NCBI GenBank assembly: GCA_002403305.1
Contig: DHHM01000017.1
Coordinates: forward strand, 32,219-96,218
From: Bacteroidales bacterium UBA4772
Lineage (GTDB): Bacteria > Bacteroidota > Bacteroidia > Bacteroidales > VadinHA17
Direction of reading: 5' to 3'
Length of the DNA: 64,000 nucleotides
Part shown: in pieces, positions 41,596 to 50,669 of the stretch
Numbering within the stretch: the first letter of the stretch is position 1
Layout of the letters: each line of letters starts with the position of its first letter
Translations under genes and position numbers: made by a program
The notes under the pieces: generated by a model
The model's input: the letters and a program-made list of their open reading frames with translations, nothing else
Database searches by the model: none
Told to the model about the DNA's origin: nothing

Positions 41596-43113
41596 ATGGA
41601 AAACAACAGGGTAATAATATTCGATACGACCCTCCGTGACGGTGAGCAGGTACCAGGCTGCCAGCTCAACACGGTTGAGAAGATTGAAGTTGCGAGGGCA
41701 CTGGAGGCACTGGGAGTGGATGTGATCGAGGCAGGGTTCCCCGTATCGAGTCCGGGCGACTTCAGGTCGGTGGTAGAAATATCAAAGGCAGTCCGTAACC
41801 CGGTCATCTGTGCCCTGACAAGAGCCGTGAAAAAGGACATAGAGGTGGCAGCCGAGTCCCTCAGGTATGCTGAGAGAAAGCGGATTCACACAGGAATAGG
41901 TACATCCCCTTACCATATTCAGCACAAGATCAAAACGACGCCGGAAGAGATAATCAAAAGAGCCGTCGATGCCGTTAAATACGCCAGGAAATTTGTTGAC
42001 GACGTGGAATTCTACGCCGAAGATGCCGGCAGAAGCGACAACGCCTATCTCGCCAGGGTGATCGAAGCTGTCATAAAAGCAGGGGCCACAGTGGTAAACA
42101 TACCTGATACAACAGGTTATTGCCTCCCGGAGGAATACGGCGTCAAGATCAGATACCTCGTCGAGAATGTCCCGAACATTGACCAGGCAGTCATCTCAAC
42201 ACACTGTCACAATGACCTCGGGATGGCCACCGCAAACACAATGATGGGCATCATCAACGGAGCCCGCCAGGCGGAGGTGACAATCAACGGCATTGGCGAG
42301 AGGGCAGGTAACACATCGCTTGAAGAGGTGGCAATGATCATAAAGAGCCATCATGACCTGAAGCTCTCCACCGGCATCAACCCGAAGCTGATATTCAGCA
42401 CCAGCAGGTTGGTCTCCACACTGATGAGCATGCCCGTACAGGCCAACAAGGCTATTGTCGGGAGAAATGCCTTTGCCCACTCGTCAGGAATACACCAGGA
42501 CGGTGTTCTCAAGAACCGTGAAAACTACGAGATAATTGATCCTAAGGAGGTGGGCATAAGGGAATCTTCAATCATCCTTACGGCCCGCAGCGGCAGGGCG
42601 GCTCTCAATCACAGGCTCGACCTGCTGGGCATTAAACTGGGGAAGGAGGAGCTTGATGAGATCTATCACCGTTTCCTCATCCTTGCCGACAAGAAAAAGG
42701 AGATCAATGACGAGGATATTAAGATCCTGTCAGGAGAGGTCTTCAGGGGTGAGAAGAGGCTTAAGCTGGAGACATTGCAGGTCCTGTGCGGCAACTCGGT
42801 CACCCCGGTGGCAACAGTAGGCGTGAGGATCAACGGCGAGGTGCATACTTCCACCGCCCCGGGGAACGGTCCTATCGACGCCGCCCTGACAGCCGTCAAA
42901 CACCTGATCCATGACAATGTACACCTCGAGGAGTTCCTGATACAGGCAATAACGCGGGGAAGCGACGATATCGGCAAGGTGCATATCCAGGTTGAGCATG
43001 AAGGAAAGATCTTTTATGGCTTCTCAGCAAACACGGATATAATTACTGCCTCCGTTGAGGCATTCATTGATGCTGTTTCAAGGATTGACAATGGAGCCAC
43101 GGACACTGTTTGA
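41596..43113 (+). CDS. leuA: 2-isopropylmalate synthase
   Basis: The 505-residue protein carries the HMGL-like barrel (IIFDTTLRDGEQVPGCQL, the metal Asp), HCHNDLGMATANTM (His ligands) and the C-terminal regulatory LeuA dimer domain (TLQVLCGNSVTPVATVGVRINGEVHTSTAPGNGPIDAAL). It starts leucine synthesis from 2-ketoisovalerate and acetyl-CoA and is typically inhibited by leucine through that C-terminal domain. It overlaps leuC by 23 nt. A second, eroded gene of the same superfamily lies after leuD. Confidence 0.95.
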   Translation: MENNRVIIFDTTLRDGEQVPGCQLNTVEKIEVARALEALGVDVIEAGFPVSSPGDFRSVVEISKAVRNPVICALTRAVKKDIEVAAESLRYAERKRIHTGIGTSPYHIQHKIKTTPEEIIKRAVDAVKYARKFVDDVEFYAEDAGRSDNAYLARVIEAVIKAGATVVNIPDTTGYCLPEEYGVKIRYLVENVPNIDQAVISTHCHNDLGMATANTMMGIINGARQAEVTINGIGERAGNTSLEEVAMIIKSHHDLKLSTGINPKLIFSTSRLVSTLMSMPVQANKAIVGRNAFAHSSGIHQDGVLKNRENYEIIDPKEVGIRESSIILTARSGRAALNHRLDLLGIKLGKEELDEIYHRFLILADKKKEINDEDIKILSGEVFRGEKRLKLETLQVLCGNSVTPVATVGVRINGEVHTSTAPGNGPIDAALTAVKHLIHDNVHLEEFLIQAITRGSDDIGKVHIQVEHEGKIFYGFSANTDIITASVEAFIDAVSRIDNGATDTV

Positions 43114-44503
43114 CAAGATCTGGGATCCACATGTCGTGAAGTCTGTTGAGGACGGTCCGGATGTGCTATATATCGACCGCCACTATATCCATGAGGTCAC
43201 CAGCCCCCAGGCGTTTCCGGGCCTTCGGCAACGGCGCATCGGGGTCTTCAGGCCTGAAAAGACCACAGCGGTGGCAGACCACAACATACCCACCACAGAT
43301 CAACATCTTCCGATAAGGGATGCCGTCTCACGGGCACAGGTGGAAGCCCTGGCAGACAACTGCAGGGTAGCCGGGATCGAGTACTTCGGCATAGGTCATC
43401 ACAATAACGGTATTGTCCATGTCACAGGCCCTGAACTGGGGAAAACCCTGCCCGGGATGACTATAGTATGCGGCGACAGTCACACATCAACCCACGGAGC
43501 TTTTGGTACCATTGCTTTCGGCATAGGTACCAGCGAAGTGGAGATGGTGCTGGCGTCACAGTGCATCCTTCAGACCAGGCCGGCAAGGATGAGGATAACC
43601 GTCAACGGAGAACTCAGTAAAGGGGTGACGCCCAAAGATCTGATCCTATATATTATCTCTTCCATCTCCACCAGCGGTGCCGCCGGTTATTTCGTCGAAT
43701 ATGCAGGAGAGGCTATAAAAAGCCTGGGTATGGAGGCCAGAATGACCATTTGCAACATGAGCATTGAAATGGGAGCCCGCGGTGGCCTGATAGCACCTGA
43801 TGAGATCACCATTGATTATCTCTCGCGAATCCCTTCATTCAACAGAAACCCTGAAGCCGAAAGCCTTACTGAGAATTGGCTCTCACTGCGGACTGACCCC
43901 GGGGCGGTATTTGACAGGGAACTGGAGTTTGATGCCTCATCCGTACCGCCAATGATAACCTGGGGGACAAACCCGGGAATGGGTATGGCTGTCGATGGAA
44001 AAATACCTGAAGCAGACCAGCCCGGACCTGGCGGCAACGACTCCTTTCTGAAGGCACTTGAGTATATGGGCTTTAAACCGGGAATGAAGCTCCTGGGCCA
44101 TCCTGTGGACTATGTCTTCCTGGGTAGTTGCACCAACGGCCGCATAGAAGATCTCAGGGCTTTTGCCTCTATGGTGGAGGGAAGGCAAAAAGCCCCGGGA
44201 GTAACGGTACTTATAGTGCCCGGATCACAGCAAGTTGCACGGCAGGCAGAAGAGGAAGGGCTTACAGAAATATTTAAAAGGGCAGGCTTTGCTATGAGAC
44301 AGCCCGGATGCTCATCATGCCTTGCAATGAATGATGATAAGATACCTCCAGGGAAATATTCTGTCTCAACCTCGAACCGTAATTTCGAGGGGAGACAGGG
44401 TCCCGGGGCAAGGACAATCCTTGCGGGGCCGCTTGCCGCTGCTGCCGCTGCAGTTACTGGAAGGATAACAGACCCGAGGGAACTGATACGGGTTTGTGAT
44501 TGA
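43091..44503 (+). CDS. leuC: 3-isopropylmalate dehydratase, large subunit
   Basis: The ATG at 43091 gives 470 residues starting MEPRTLFDKIWDPHVVKSVE, the standard LeuC onset; upstream in-frame starts lie inside leuA. The three iron-sulfur ligand regions are VCGDSHTSTHGAFGTIAFGIGTSEVEMVLASQ, FLGSCTNGRIEDLRA and QPGCSSCLAMN. It interconverts 2- and 3-isopropylmalate together with LeuD, which follows 15 nt later. Confidence 0.95.
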   Translation: MEPRTLFDKIWDPHVVKSVEDGPDVLYIDRHYIHEVTSPQAFPGLRQRRIGVFRPEKTTAVADHNIPTTDQHLPIRDAVSRAQVEALADNCRVAGIEYFGIGHHNNGIVHVTGPELGKTLPGMTIVCGDSHTSTHGAFGTIAFGIGTSEVEMVLASQCILQTRPARMRITVNGELSKGVTPKDLILYIISSISTSGAAGYFVEYAGEAIKSLGMEARMTICNMSIEMGARGGLIAPDEITIDYLSRIPSFNRNPEAESLTENWLSLRTDPGAVFDRELEFDASSVPPMITWGTNPGMGMAVDGKIPEADQPGPGGNDSFLKALEYMGFKPGMKLLGHPVDYVFLGSCTNGRIEDLRAFASMVEGRQKAPGVTVLIVPGSQQVARQAEEEGLTEIFKRAGFAMRQPGCSSCLAMNDDKIPPGKYSVSTSNRNFEGRQGPGARTILAGPLAAAAAAVTGRITDPRELIRVCD

Positions 44504-44518
44504 TAAAACCGACAGGCA

Positions 44519-45121
44519 ATGAACAGAAGAAAATTTACCATACTGGAGTCAACATGTGTCCCCCTGCCCCTCGGAAATGTTGATACCGATCAGATCATAC
44601 CTGCGAGGTTCCTGAGCGCTACTTCAAGAGAAGGGTTTGGTAAAAACCTCTTCCGCGACTGGCGGTATGACAAGAATGGCAATGAAATAAAGGATTTCGT
44701 TCTCAACCGGCCGGAATACGGAGGATCCATACTTGTCGCCGGTAGTAACTTCGGATGTGGCTCCAGCCGCGAACATGCGGTATGGGCTATCGCCGACTAC
44801 GGCTTCAGGGCGGTTGTCTCTGACTCCTTCGCCGATATCTTCCGGAACAACGCACTTAATAACGGATTGCTGCCGGTGGAGATACCCTCCGGCATGCTCA
44901 GTGACCTGACTGAACAGATAGGAGCGAATCCTGGTATAATAGTGAAAATTGACCTTGAACGGCAGATTATCTCGGCTGATGAGACCGGTATGTCTGTCCC
45001 CTTTGCAATAAATTCCTTCAGGAAGCAATGCCTGCTCAATGGTCTTGACAACGTCGGTTTCCTGGTAAATATGAGAAGCAGGATTATTGAATATGAAAAG
45101 AGCAGAGGAGGCCCGGGATGA
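44519..45121 (+). CDS. leuD: 3-isopropylmalate dehydratase, small subunit
   Basis: The 200-residue protein has the LeuD swivel-domain pattern: PLPLGNVDTDQIIPARFLS, ILVAGSNFGCGSSREHAVWAIADYGFRAVVSDSFADIFRNNALNNGLLPV. It partners LeuC. Its TGA overlaps the ATG of a remnant reading frame (ATGA), showing that another gene was once translationally coupled here. Confidence 0.95.
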   Translation: MNRRKFTILESTCVPLPLGNVDTDQIIPARFLSATSREGFGKNLFRDWRYDKNGNEIKDFVLNRPEYGGSILVAGSNFGCGSSREHAVWAIADYGFRAVVSDSFADIFRNNALNNGLLPVEIPSGMLSDLTEQIGANPGIIVKIDLERQIISADETGMSVPFAINSFRKQCLLNGLDNVGFLVNMRSRIIEYEKSRGGPG

Positions 45122-45234
45122 GGATTGAGATAATGGATACAACTCTTCGCGACGGCGAACAGACACAGGGCCTCTCCTGTTCGCCGCTGAAGACTTCAGT
45201 ATTTAACGGAAAATCAGTTTCAGATGGAATTTAA
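45118..45234 (+). pseudogene. 5' remnant of a second 2-isopropylmalate/citramalate synthase gene (leuA2/cimA-like)
   Basis: The ATGA-coupled frame after leuD reads MRIEIMDTTLRDGEQTQGLS and then CSPLKTSV before losing similarity. The MDTTLRDGEQTQG block with its metal-binding Asp is the hallmark first strand of the HMGL-like synthases (LeuA, CimA). The frame stops after 38 codons and overlaps the leuB start by 11 nt. Related Bacteroidota operons, from memory, carry a full leuA2 between leuD and leuB. This is therefore the stub left after an internal deletion; about 480 codons would be missing. Confidence 0.75.
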
Positions 45235-46291
45235 GATAGCAGTTCTGCCTGGTGACGGGATAGGTCCTGAGATCATTGAACAGGCCGTTAAGACAATGAA
45301 TGCGGTTGGCAAGAAATTCAACCATTCATTTAATTACGAATATGCTCCCGTTGGTGCAGCAGCCATTGACAAGACGGGTTCACCCCTTCCTGATGAGACC
45401 CTGATAAAATGCAAAGCCTCTGATGCGGTTTTGTTCGGTGCCATCGGTGACCCGAAATATGATAATGATCCTTCAGCCAGGGTAAGACCGGAACAGGGAC
45501 TCCTTGCCATGCGCAGGGAGCTGGGGCTGTATGCAAATGTGAGACCGGTAACAACATTCCCTCCATTACTTGACAGATCACCTCTGAAAAGGGAGATTCT
45601 TGACGGAGTTGATATTTTAACGGTGAGAGAACTGACAGGCGGTATCTACTTCGGAAAACCTCAGGGCAGGTCTGAAGACGGGAAAACAGCGTATGACTCA
45701 TGTGTCTACAGTGAATATGAGATTGAACGTGTTGTCAGGCTTGCCTGTGAATATGCCCTTAAGCGAAAGGGGAAGGTCACCGTGGTCGACAAGGCGAATG
45801 TACTGGCAACATCAAGATTGTGGCGTGAAACATCAAAAGAGATCGTTCATGATTACCCTGGAATAGAAATGGACTTTCTGTTCGTCGACAATGCTGCCAT
45901 GCAGTTAATCCAGAATCCGCTGCGGTTTGATGTTATTGTTACCGAGAATATGTTTGGTGATATCCTGTCCGATGAGGCAAGCGTGATCACAGGCTCCCTG
46001 GGCCTTCTGCCGTCAGCCTCAATCGGATCCTCAACATCTGTCTTTGAACCTGTACACGGATCCTATCCCCAGGCAGCAGGTAAGAATATCGCCAATCCCC
46101 TCGGCACAATCCTGTCGGCAGCAATGCTCCTCGAAACAGGACTAAACCTCACCAGGGAATCAGATGCCCTGAAAAAAGCAGTTGAAAAATCTCTTGAAGC
46201 CGGGATGGTAACAGAAGATCTGGACAGAAGTAACCCCTGCTCAACCAATATGGTTGGCGACTGGATATCAGAATATATTTTGCACAATTGA
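45224..46291 (+). CDS. leuB: 3-isopropylmalate dehydrogenase
   Basis: The protein has 355 residues: IAVLPGDGIGPEIIEQAVKTM, LLAMRRELGLYANVRPV (substrate Arg residues), VRELTGGIYFGKP, TVVDKANVLATSRLWRE (catalytic Lys) and ENMFGDILSDEASVITGSLGLLPSASIG (metal Asp and NAD pocket). It oxidises and decarboxylates 3-isopropylmalate. The ATG at 45224 lies within the tail of the leuA2 remnant, so its original spacing was changed by the deletion. Sequence quality is otherwise normal. Confidence 0.95.
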   Translation: MEFKIAVLPGDGIGPEIIEQAVKTMNAVGKKFNHSFNYEYAPVGAAAIDKTGSPLPDETLIKCKASDAVLFGAIGDPKYDNDPSARVRPEQGLLAMRRELGLYANVRPVTTFPPLLDRSPLKREILDGVDILTVRELTGGIYFGKPQGRSEDGKTAYDSCVYSEYEIERVVRLACEYALKRKGKVTVVDKANVLATSRLWRETSKEIVHDYPGIEMDFLFVDNAAMQLIQNPLRFDVIVTENMFGDILSDEASVITGSLGLLPSASIGSSTSVFEPVHGSYPQAAGKNIANPLGTILSAAMLLETGLNLTRESDALKKAVEKSLEAGMVTEDLDRSNPCSTNMVGDWISEYILHN

Positions 46292-46312
46292 ACCCACGGA
46301 GCACATAAGATA

Positions 46313-47155
46313 ATGGATCGTCAGATGTATGTAGCCATTCAGGGCGAAAAGGGCAGCTTCCACGAGGTGGCGGCAAATGACTTTTTTGGAGATGAAAGAA
46401 TTATTCTGGTGCCATGCCCAACATTCGATGAAACTGTTAATGCGGTGCTCCGGGGCAGAGCTGAATATGCTGTTATGGCAATAGAGAATGCCCGCGCAGG
46501 AAGCATACTTTACAATTACAACCTTATCAGGGAGTCGCGTCTTAAGATACTTGGCGAGATAAGACTCAGGATCAGGCAAAATCTCATGGCACTTCCCGGA
46601 ACAACAATTGACTCGTTAAGTGAGATCAGATCTCATCCAATCGCTCTCGCCCAGTGTATGGAATTTCTTAATACTCTGAAAGGAGTGACATTGATCGAGA
46701 CCGATGACACTGCCGGTTCTGCCAGGATTATAAGTGAACAGGAACTTGCCGGGACAGCCACTATCGCATCAGCCAGTGCAGCTGATATATACGGTCTTGA
46801 AATTCTTGCCGGGGGCATAGAAACATATAAAAAGAACTATACGAAGTTTCACATTATAGGTAATGAATCTGTAATGCCAACTGTGGGAGATAAAGCATCG
46901 GTTTGTTTTGCCACGGGCCACAAACCCGGATCACTTGCCAGGGTTCTGATGATACTTGCCGACATGGATATCAATCTTTCAAAGATACAGTCTGTCCCCC
47001 GGCTGAACGGGACCTGGGAGTATATGTTCTATGTCGATCTTGAACTGAGCACTGTTTCAAAAATGGAACATATAGTCAAAGCACTTGAAGAACATACAAT
47101 GAACCTGGAGATACTTGGGATCTACAATAAGGATAACAATCTGTACGAAAGTTAA
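46313..47155 (+). CDS. pheA: Prephenate dehydratase
   Basis: The 280-residue monofunctional protein has a PDT domain (VAIQGEKGSFHEVAANDFF, YAVMAIENARAGSILYNYNLI, TDDTAGSARII, ATIASASAADIYGLEILAGGI) and a C-terminal ACT domain (FATGHKPGSLARVLMILADMDINLSKIQSVPR) for phenylalanine feedback. The usual catalytic TRF motif reads YTKFHII here, with Thr kept and Arg replaced by Lys. No chorismate mutase domain is attached. It is 21 nt after leuB and therefore belongs to the ilv-leu transcription unit, an unusual place for a phenylalanine gene. Confidence 0.88.
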   Translation: MDRQMYVAIQGEKGSFHEVAANDFFGDERIILVPCPTFDETVNAVLRGRAEYAVMAIENARAGSILYNYNLIRESRLKILGEIRLRIRQNLMALPGTTIDSLSEIRSHPIALAQCMEFLNTLKGVTLIETDDTAGSARIISEQELAGTATIASASAADIYGLEILAGGIETYKKNYTKFHIIGNESVMPTVGDKASVCFATGHKPGSLARVLMILADMDINLSKIQSVPRLNGTWEYMFYVDLELSTVSKMEHIVKALEEHTMNLEILGIYNKDNNLYES

Positions 47156-47195
47156 AAAGTCAGAGAAACAGATAAATTAATATTACTGTCATGCC

Positions 47196-47225
47196 TTTGC
47201 CGTGATCAAATAATTACTATTTTTG
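47196..47225 (+). promoter_or_regulatory. Promoter of the his operon
   Basis: TTTG at 47196-47199 and TATTTTTG at 47218-47225 are spaced 18 nt apart. The leader-peptide ATG follows 17 nt after the -7 box. Confidence 0.7.
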
Positions 47226-47242
47226 TGCCGAAGAAATAAAAA

Positions 47243-47299
47243 ATGTTTTTGAACAAACTACATCATCATCATTCTCATACTTGCTCTCAGGCGAGATGA
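47243..47299 (+). CDS. hisL: His operon leader peptide
   Basis: The 18-residue peptide MFLNKLHHHHSHTCSQAR has four consecutive His codons (CATCATCATCAT) and a fifth after Ser, in the place expected for a histidine-sensing leader. It lies between a consensus promoter and a strong terminator ahead of hisG. Stalling at the His run would let the downstream region adopt an antiterminator fold. CTCAG within the leader (47286-47290) can pair with CTGAG in the terminator (47337-47341). Confidence 0.85.
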   Translation: MFLNKLHHHHSHTCSQAR

Positions 47300-47330
47300 A
47301 ATTGGTGTGTGGTGAACACTGAATATCATA

Positions 47331-47363
47331 AACCCGTCTGAGCAGATCAGACGGGTTTTTTTT
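47331..47363 (+). terminator. His attenuator terminator
   Basis: The perfect 10-bp stem AACCCGTCTG/CAGACGGGTT with loop AGCAGAT runs into eight T, 36 nt before hisG. Confidence 0.9.
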
Positions 47364-47399
47364 GTCGCACGGTCTGCTCAGTCAAACAGAAAAATTAAG

Positions 47400-48257
47400 A
47401 TGAGCATACTGAAAATTGCAATCCAGAAGAGCGGAAGACTGAGTGAGAGCTCCCGCAAATTGTTTGAAGAGTGCGGCATAAAGATCACCAACGGGTCAGG
47501 CAGCCTGAAGGTCATCGCAGGCAACTTCCCCGTTGAGATACTCCTTCTCCGTGATGATGATATCCCCCAGTACGTTGAGCAGCAGGTTGCCGACATAGGG
47601 ATAGTGGGTGAGAACACAGTCTATGAAAAGAAGAAGGATGTGGATCTCCTTGATCAATTGGGGTTTGCCGGCTGCCGCCTCAGCCTGGCCATCCCGAAGG
47701 ACGAGGCATACACTGGCCCGGAATTCTTCATGAACAAAAAGGTGGCCACGAGTTATCCTGTGCTTCTCGGTGAGTATTTCGCCTCAGGAAATATCAATGC
47801 CGAGATCGAGGAGCTGAGCGGCAGCGTTGAGATAGCTCCAGGCATTGGCCTTGCCGATGCTATCTGCGACATCGTCAGCTCCGGCAGCACCCTGATTACC
47901 AATGGCCTCCGCGAGGTGGAGACGATCATGAAAAGCCAGGCAGTCATGATAGCTAACCGGAATATCAGCGGCGATAAGAAAAAGATACTCCAGAAGCTGC
48001 TCTTCCGTATGAGGGCTGTCAGGAACGCCAGGGAAAATAAGTACATACTGCTAAATGCACCCGAAGCGGCCGTTACGGATATCTGCAGGATCCTTCCGGG
48101 GATGAAGAGTCCGACCATATTGCCGCTGGCAGAAAAGGGATGGTGCAGCCTCCACTCCGTGGTAAAGGAAGATGAGTTCTGGGAGAGGATAGACCAGCTC
48201 AGGGAGGCAGGAGCTGAGGGGATCCTGGTAATACCCATAGAAAAAATGATACTGTGA
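47400..48257 (+). CDS. hisG: ATP phosphoribosyltransferase (long form)
   Basis: The 285-residue protein is the long HisG, with a catalytic domain (LKIAIQKSGRLSESSRKLFEECGI, the PRPP-binding segment GIGLADAICDIVSSGSTLITNGL) and a C-terminal ACT-like regulatory domain (GMKSPTILPLAEKGWCSLHSVVKEDEFWERIDQLREAGAEGILVIPIEKMI). It therefore does not need HisZ. It starts histidine synthesis and is inhibited by histidine. The stop overlaps the hisD start by 4 nt. Confidence 0.96.
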   Translation: MSILKIAIQKSGRLSESSRKLFEECGIKITNGSGSLKVIAGNFPVEILLLRDDDIPQYVEQQVADIGIVGENTVYEKKKDVDLLDQLGFAGCRLSLAIPKDEAYTGPEFFMNKKVATSYPVLLGEYFASGNINAEIEELSGSVEIAPGIGLADAICDIVSSGSTLITNGLREVETIMKSQAVMIANRNISGDKKKILQKLLFRMRAVRNARENKYILLNAPEAAVTDICRILPGMKSPTILPLAEKGWCSLHSVVKEDEFWERIDQLREAGAEGILVIPIEKMIL

Positions 48258-49570
48258 TGAAGAGACTTATTTACCCGGGTCAGGAAAAGATCAGTGCAGC
48301 CCTGGGCAGGCCGTCGGCAGGTAACGAAGATATTGACGGAACCGTCAGGGAGGTACTCGACAGGGTCAGGGCACAGGGTGATGTCGCCCTGCGGGAATTC
48401 TCACAAAAGTTTGATGGTTATGCCCCTGCTTCCTTAAAGGTGGATGAGGTCACTATACAGGAGGCTGAAAATGATGTGCCACCGGAGCTCAGGGAAGCCA
48501 TGCGACGGGCCTATGCAAACATCTCCTCCTTTCATTCAGCGCAGTTGCAGAGGTCGGCGCCGGTGATCACGGCCGATGGCGTAAAATGCTGGAGTCGCGA
48601 TGTGCCCGTTGAGAAGGTGGGGCTTTATATTCCCGGAGGCACAGCACCGCTCTTCTCCACCCTGCTGATGCTGGCCATACCTGCACGGCTTGCAGGATGC
48701 CGCGATATCATCATCTGCACCCCGCCCGGAAGAGAGGGCAGGGTCAATCCGCTCATCCTTTATGCAGCCTCACTGGCCGGTGTCACTGACATCTTTACTG
48801 TAGGCGGGGCACAGGCTATAGCTGCCATGGCATACGGTACTGAATCGATCCCCGCAGTTTATAAGATTTTCGGCCCCGGAAACAGCTTCGTTACCAGGGC
48901 CAAGGAACTCGTGCAGCTCGAGGGAACGGCAATAGACATGCCTGCCGGTCCCAGTGAACTGCTGGTCATAGCCGATGAGAGCGCCAACGCTCCCTTTGTG
49001 GCTGCAGACCTTCTCTCACAGGCGGAGCATGGCACCGACAGCCAGGTTATCATGCTCACCGACAGCAAGATCATGATGGACAGGGTAGAAGCGGAAATTG
49101 AAAAACAGGCAGCACTGCTGGAGAGAAACAGTATCGCCATGCAGTCGCTGGAGAACAGCTCCCTGATACTGCTTGAAACAATTGATGAATGCCTGGAGGT
49201 CAGTAACAGGTATGCCCCCGAACACCTGATCCTGGCAACTGCCGACGCACATCGCCATGCCGCAGCAGTGATAAACGCCGGGTCAGTTTTCCTCGGTCCT
49301 TACAGCAGCGAGAGTACGGGCGACTATATGACCGGACCCAATCATACCCTTCCTACCGGTGGTTATGCCCGAAGCTACAGCGGCCTGTCTACCGGCAGCT
49401 TCATGAAGAGGATCTTCTTCCAGGAGGTGACAGCTGAAGGCATAATGAAGATAGGCCCGGCAACTGAGCTGATGGCCGGTGCTGAGATGCTCGGAGGACA
49501 CAGGAACGCCGTCTCTGTAAGACTAAAATATCTTGAAGATGAACAGAACAGATCAACTGGTAAGGCCTAA
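48254..49570 (+). CDS. hisD: Histidinol dehydrogenase
   Basis: The 438-residue protein has VEKVGLYIPGGTAPLFSTLLMLAIPA, GGAQAIAAMAYGTESIPAVYKIFGPGN, DMPAGPSELLVIADESA, LLSQAEHGTDSQ (zinc Gln/His) and APEHL...GSVFLGPYSSESTGDYMTGPNHTLPTGG. These are all standard HisD signatures. It oxidises histidinol to histidine in two NAD-dependent steps. The end overlaps hisC by 32 nt. Confidence 0.96.
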   Translation: MMKRLIYPGQEKISAALGRPSAGNEDIDGTVREVLDRVRAQGDVALREFSQKFDGYAPASLKVDEVTIQEAENDVPPELREAMRRAYANISSFHSAQLQRSAPVITADGVKCWSRDVPVEKVGLYIPGGTAPLFSTLLMLAIPARLAGCRDIIICTPPGREGRVNPLILYAASLAGVTDIFTVGGAQAIAAMAYGTESIPAVYKIFGPGNSFVTRAKELVQLEGTAIDMPAGPSELLVIADESANAPFVAADLLSQAEHGTDSQVIMLTDSKIMMDRVEAEIEKQAALLERNSIAMQSLENSSLILLETIDECLEVSNRYAPEHLILATADAHRHAAAVINAGSVFLGPYSSESTGDYMTGPNHTLPTGGYARSYSGLSTGSFMKRIFFQEVTAEGIMKIGPATELMAGAEMLGGHRNAVSVRLKYLEDEQNRSTGKA

Positions 49571-50570
49571 CGTGAGGGCCCTGGTGCCATATTCATCGGC
49601 CAGGGATGAATATGAGGGAAGAGAGGGCATCTTCCTCGATGCAAATGAAAGTCCCTTCGGTCCGCTCAACAGGTACCCCGACCCACGCCAGCGGGCACTC
49701 CGGGCGGCCGTAGCCAACCTGAAGGGTATCCCTGAAGAGAACATATTTCTCGGTAACGGAAGCGATGAGGTTATTGATCTCTGCTACAGGATTTTCTGTA
49801 ATCCTGGTGCCGACAAAGTGGTGATTTTTCCCCCTACATACGGGATGTACCGGGTATCAGCAGCAGTCAATGACGTTGAGGTGATCAACGTGCTACTCGA
49901 TGAAAACTTCGATATTGATATCCCGGCAGTAACACCTCTTCTCGAAGATGACCGCATAAAGATGATCTTCATCTGCTCTCCCAACAACCCGACCGGCAAC
50001 AGCATGGACCCTGGCAGGATCGAGTTCATCATCAGGAATTTCCGGGGAATAGTCGTGCTTGACGAAGCTTATGCCGATTTCAGCGATAAACCCTCATTCA
50101 TTGAAAAGATTGGTCTCCATGACAACCTGATCGTCATGCAGACCTTCAGCAAGGCCATGGGTATGGCGGCGGCAAGGATAGGGATGGCATTTGCCTCACC
50201 GGACATCCTGAAATACCTCTTCCGGATAAAAGCTCCCTACAACATAAGTACCCTGAACCAGGAGGCTGCACTTCAGAGAATCGGAGACATCAGACCAGTA
50301 AAAGTACAGACCGGGACCCTGATAGATGAGCGCAGGAGACTTGCCGGGAAACTGGAGACCGTTCCGGTAGTTGAAAAGGTCTGGCCTTCCGATGCAAACT
50401 TCCTCCTTGTAAAGGTCAGGGACGCTGACACTGTCTACGACAAACTGACAGGCAGGAATATCATAGTCAGGAACAGAAGCCGCGAAATAGCCGGATGCCT
50501 GCGCATTACGGCAGGCACCAGGAGCGAGAACGACAGGCTTCTGGATGAACTGGGCAAAATAAATATATAA
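49539..50570 (+). CDS. hisC: Histidinol-phosphate aminotransferase
   Basis: The ATG at 49539 is preferred over an in-frame TTG two codons earlier. The protein has 343 residues, PLP fold-type I, with FLDANESPFGPLNRYPDP, NIFLGNGSDEVIDLCYRIF, ICSPNNPTGNSM, IVVLDEAYADFSDKPS and TFSKAMGMAAARIGMAFA (PLP Lys). It transaminates imidazole-acetol phosphate. A 99-nt gap then separates it from hisB. Confidence 0.95.
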   Translation: MNRTDQLVRPNVRALVPYSSARDEYEGREGIFLDANESPFGPLNRYPDPRQRALRAAVANLKGIPEENIFLGNGSDEVIDLCYRIFCNPGADKVVIFPPTYGMYRVSAAVNDVEVINVLLDENFDIDIPAVTPLLEDDRIKMIFICSPNNPTGNSMDPGRIEFIIRNFRGIVVLDEAYADFSDKPSFIEKIGLHDNLIVMQTFSKAMGMAAARIGMAFASPDILKYLFRIKAPYNISTLNQEAALQRIGDIRPVKVQTGTLIDERRRLAGKLETVPVVEKVWPSDANFLLVKVRDADTVYDKLTGRNIIVRNRSREIAGCLRITAGTRSENDRLLDELGKINI

Positions 50571-50669
50571 AGATCAGGCGATTACAATCACAAACAGAAT
50601 CAAAAGATTTTGAATATAAACCCTGAATGATTGATCCAAATCACAAACAAGTATGAAAATATATCGCAT

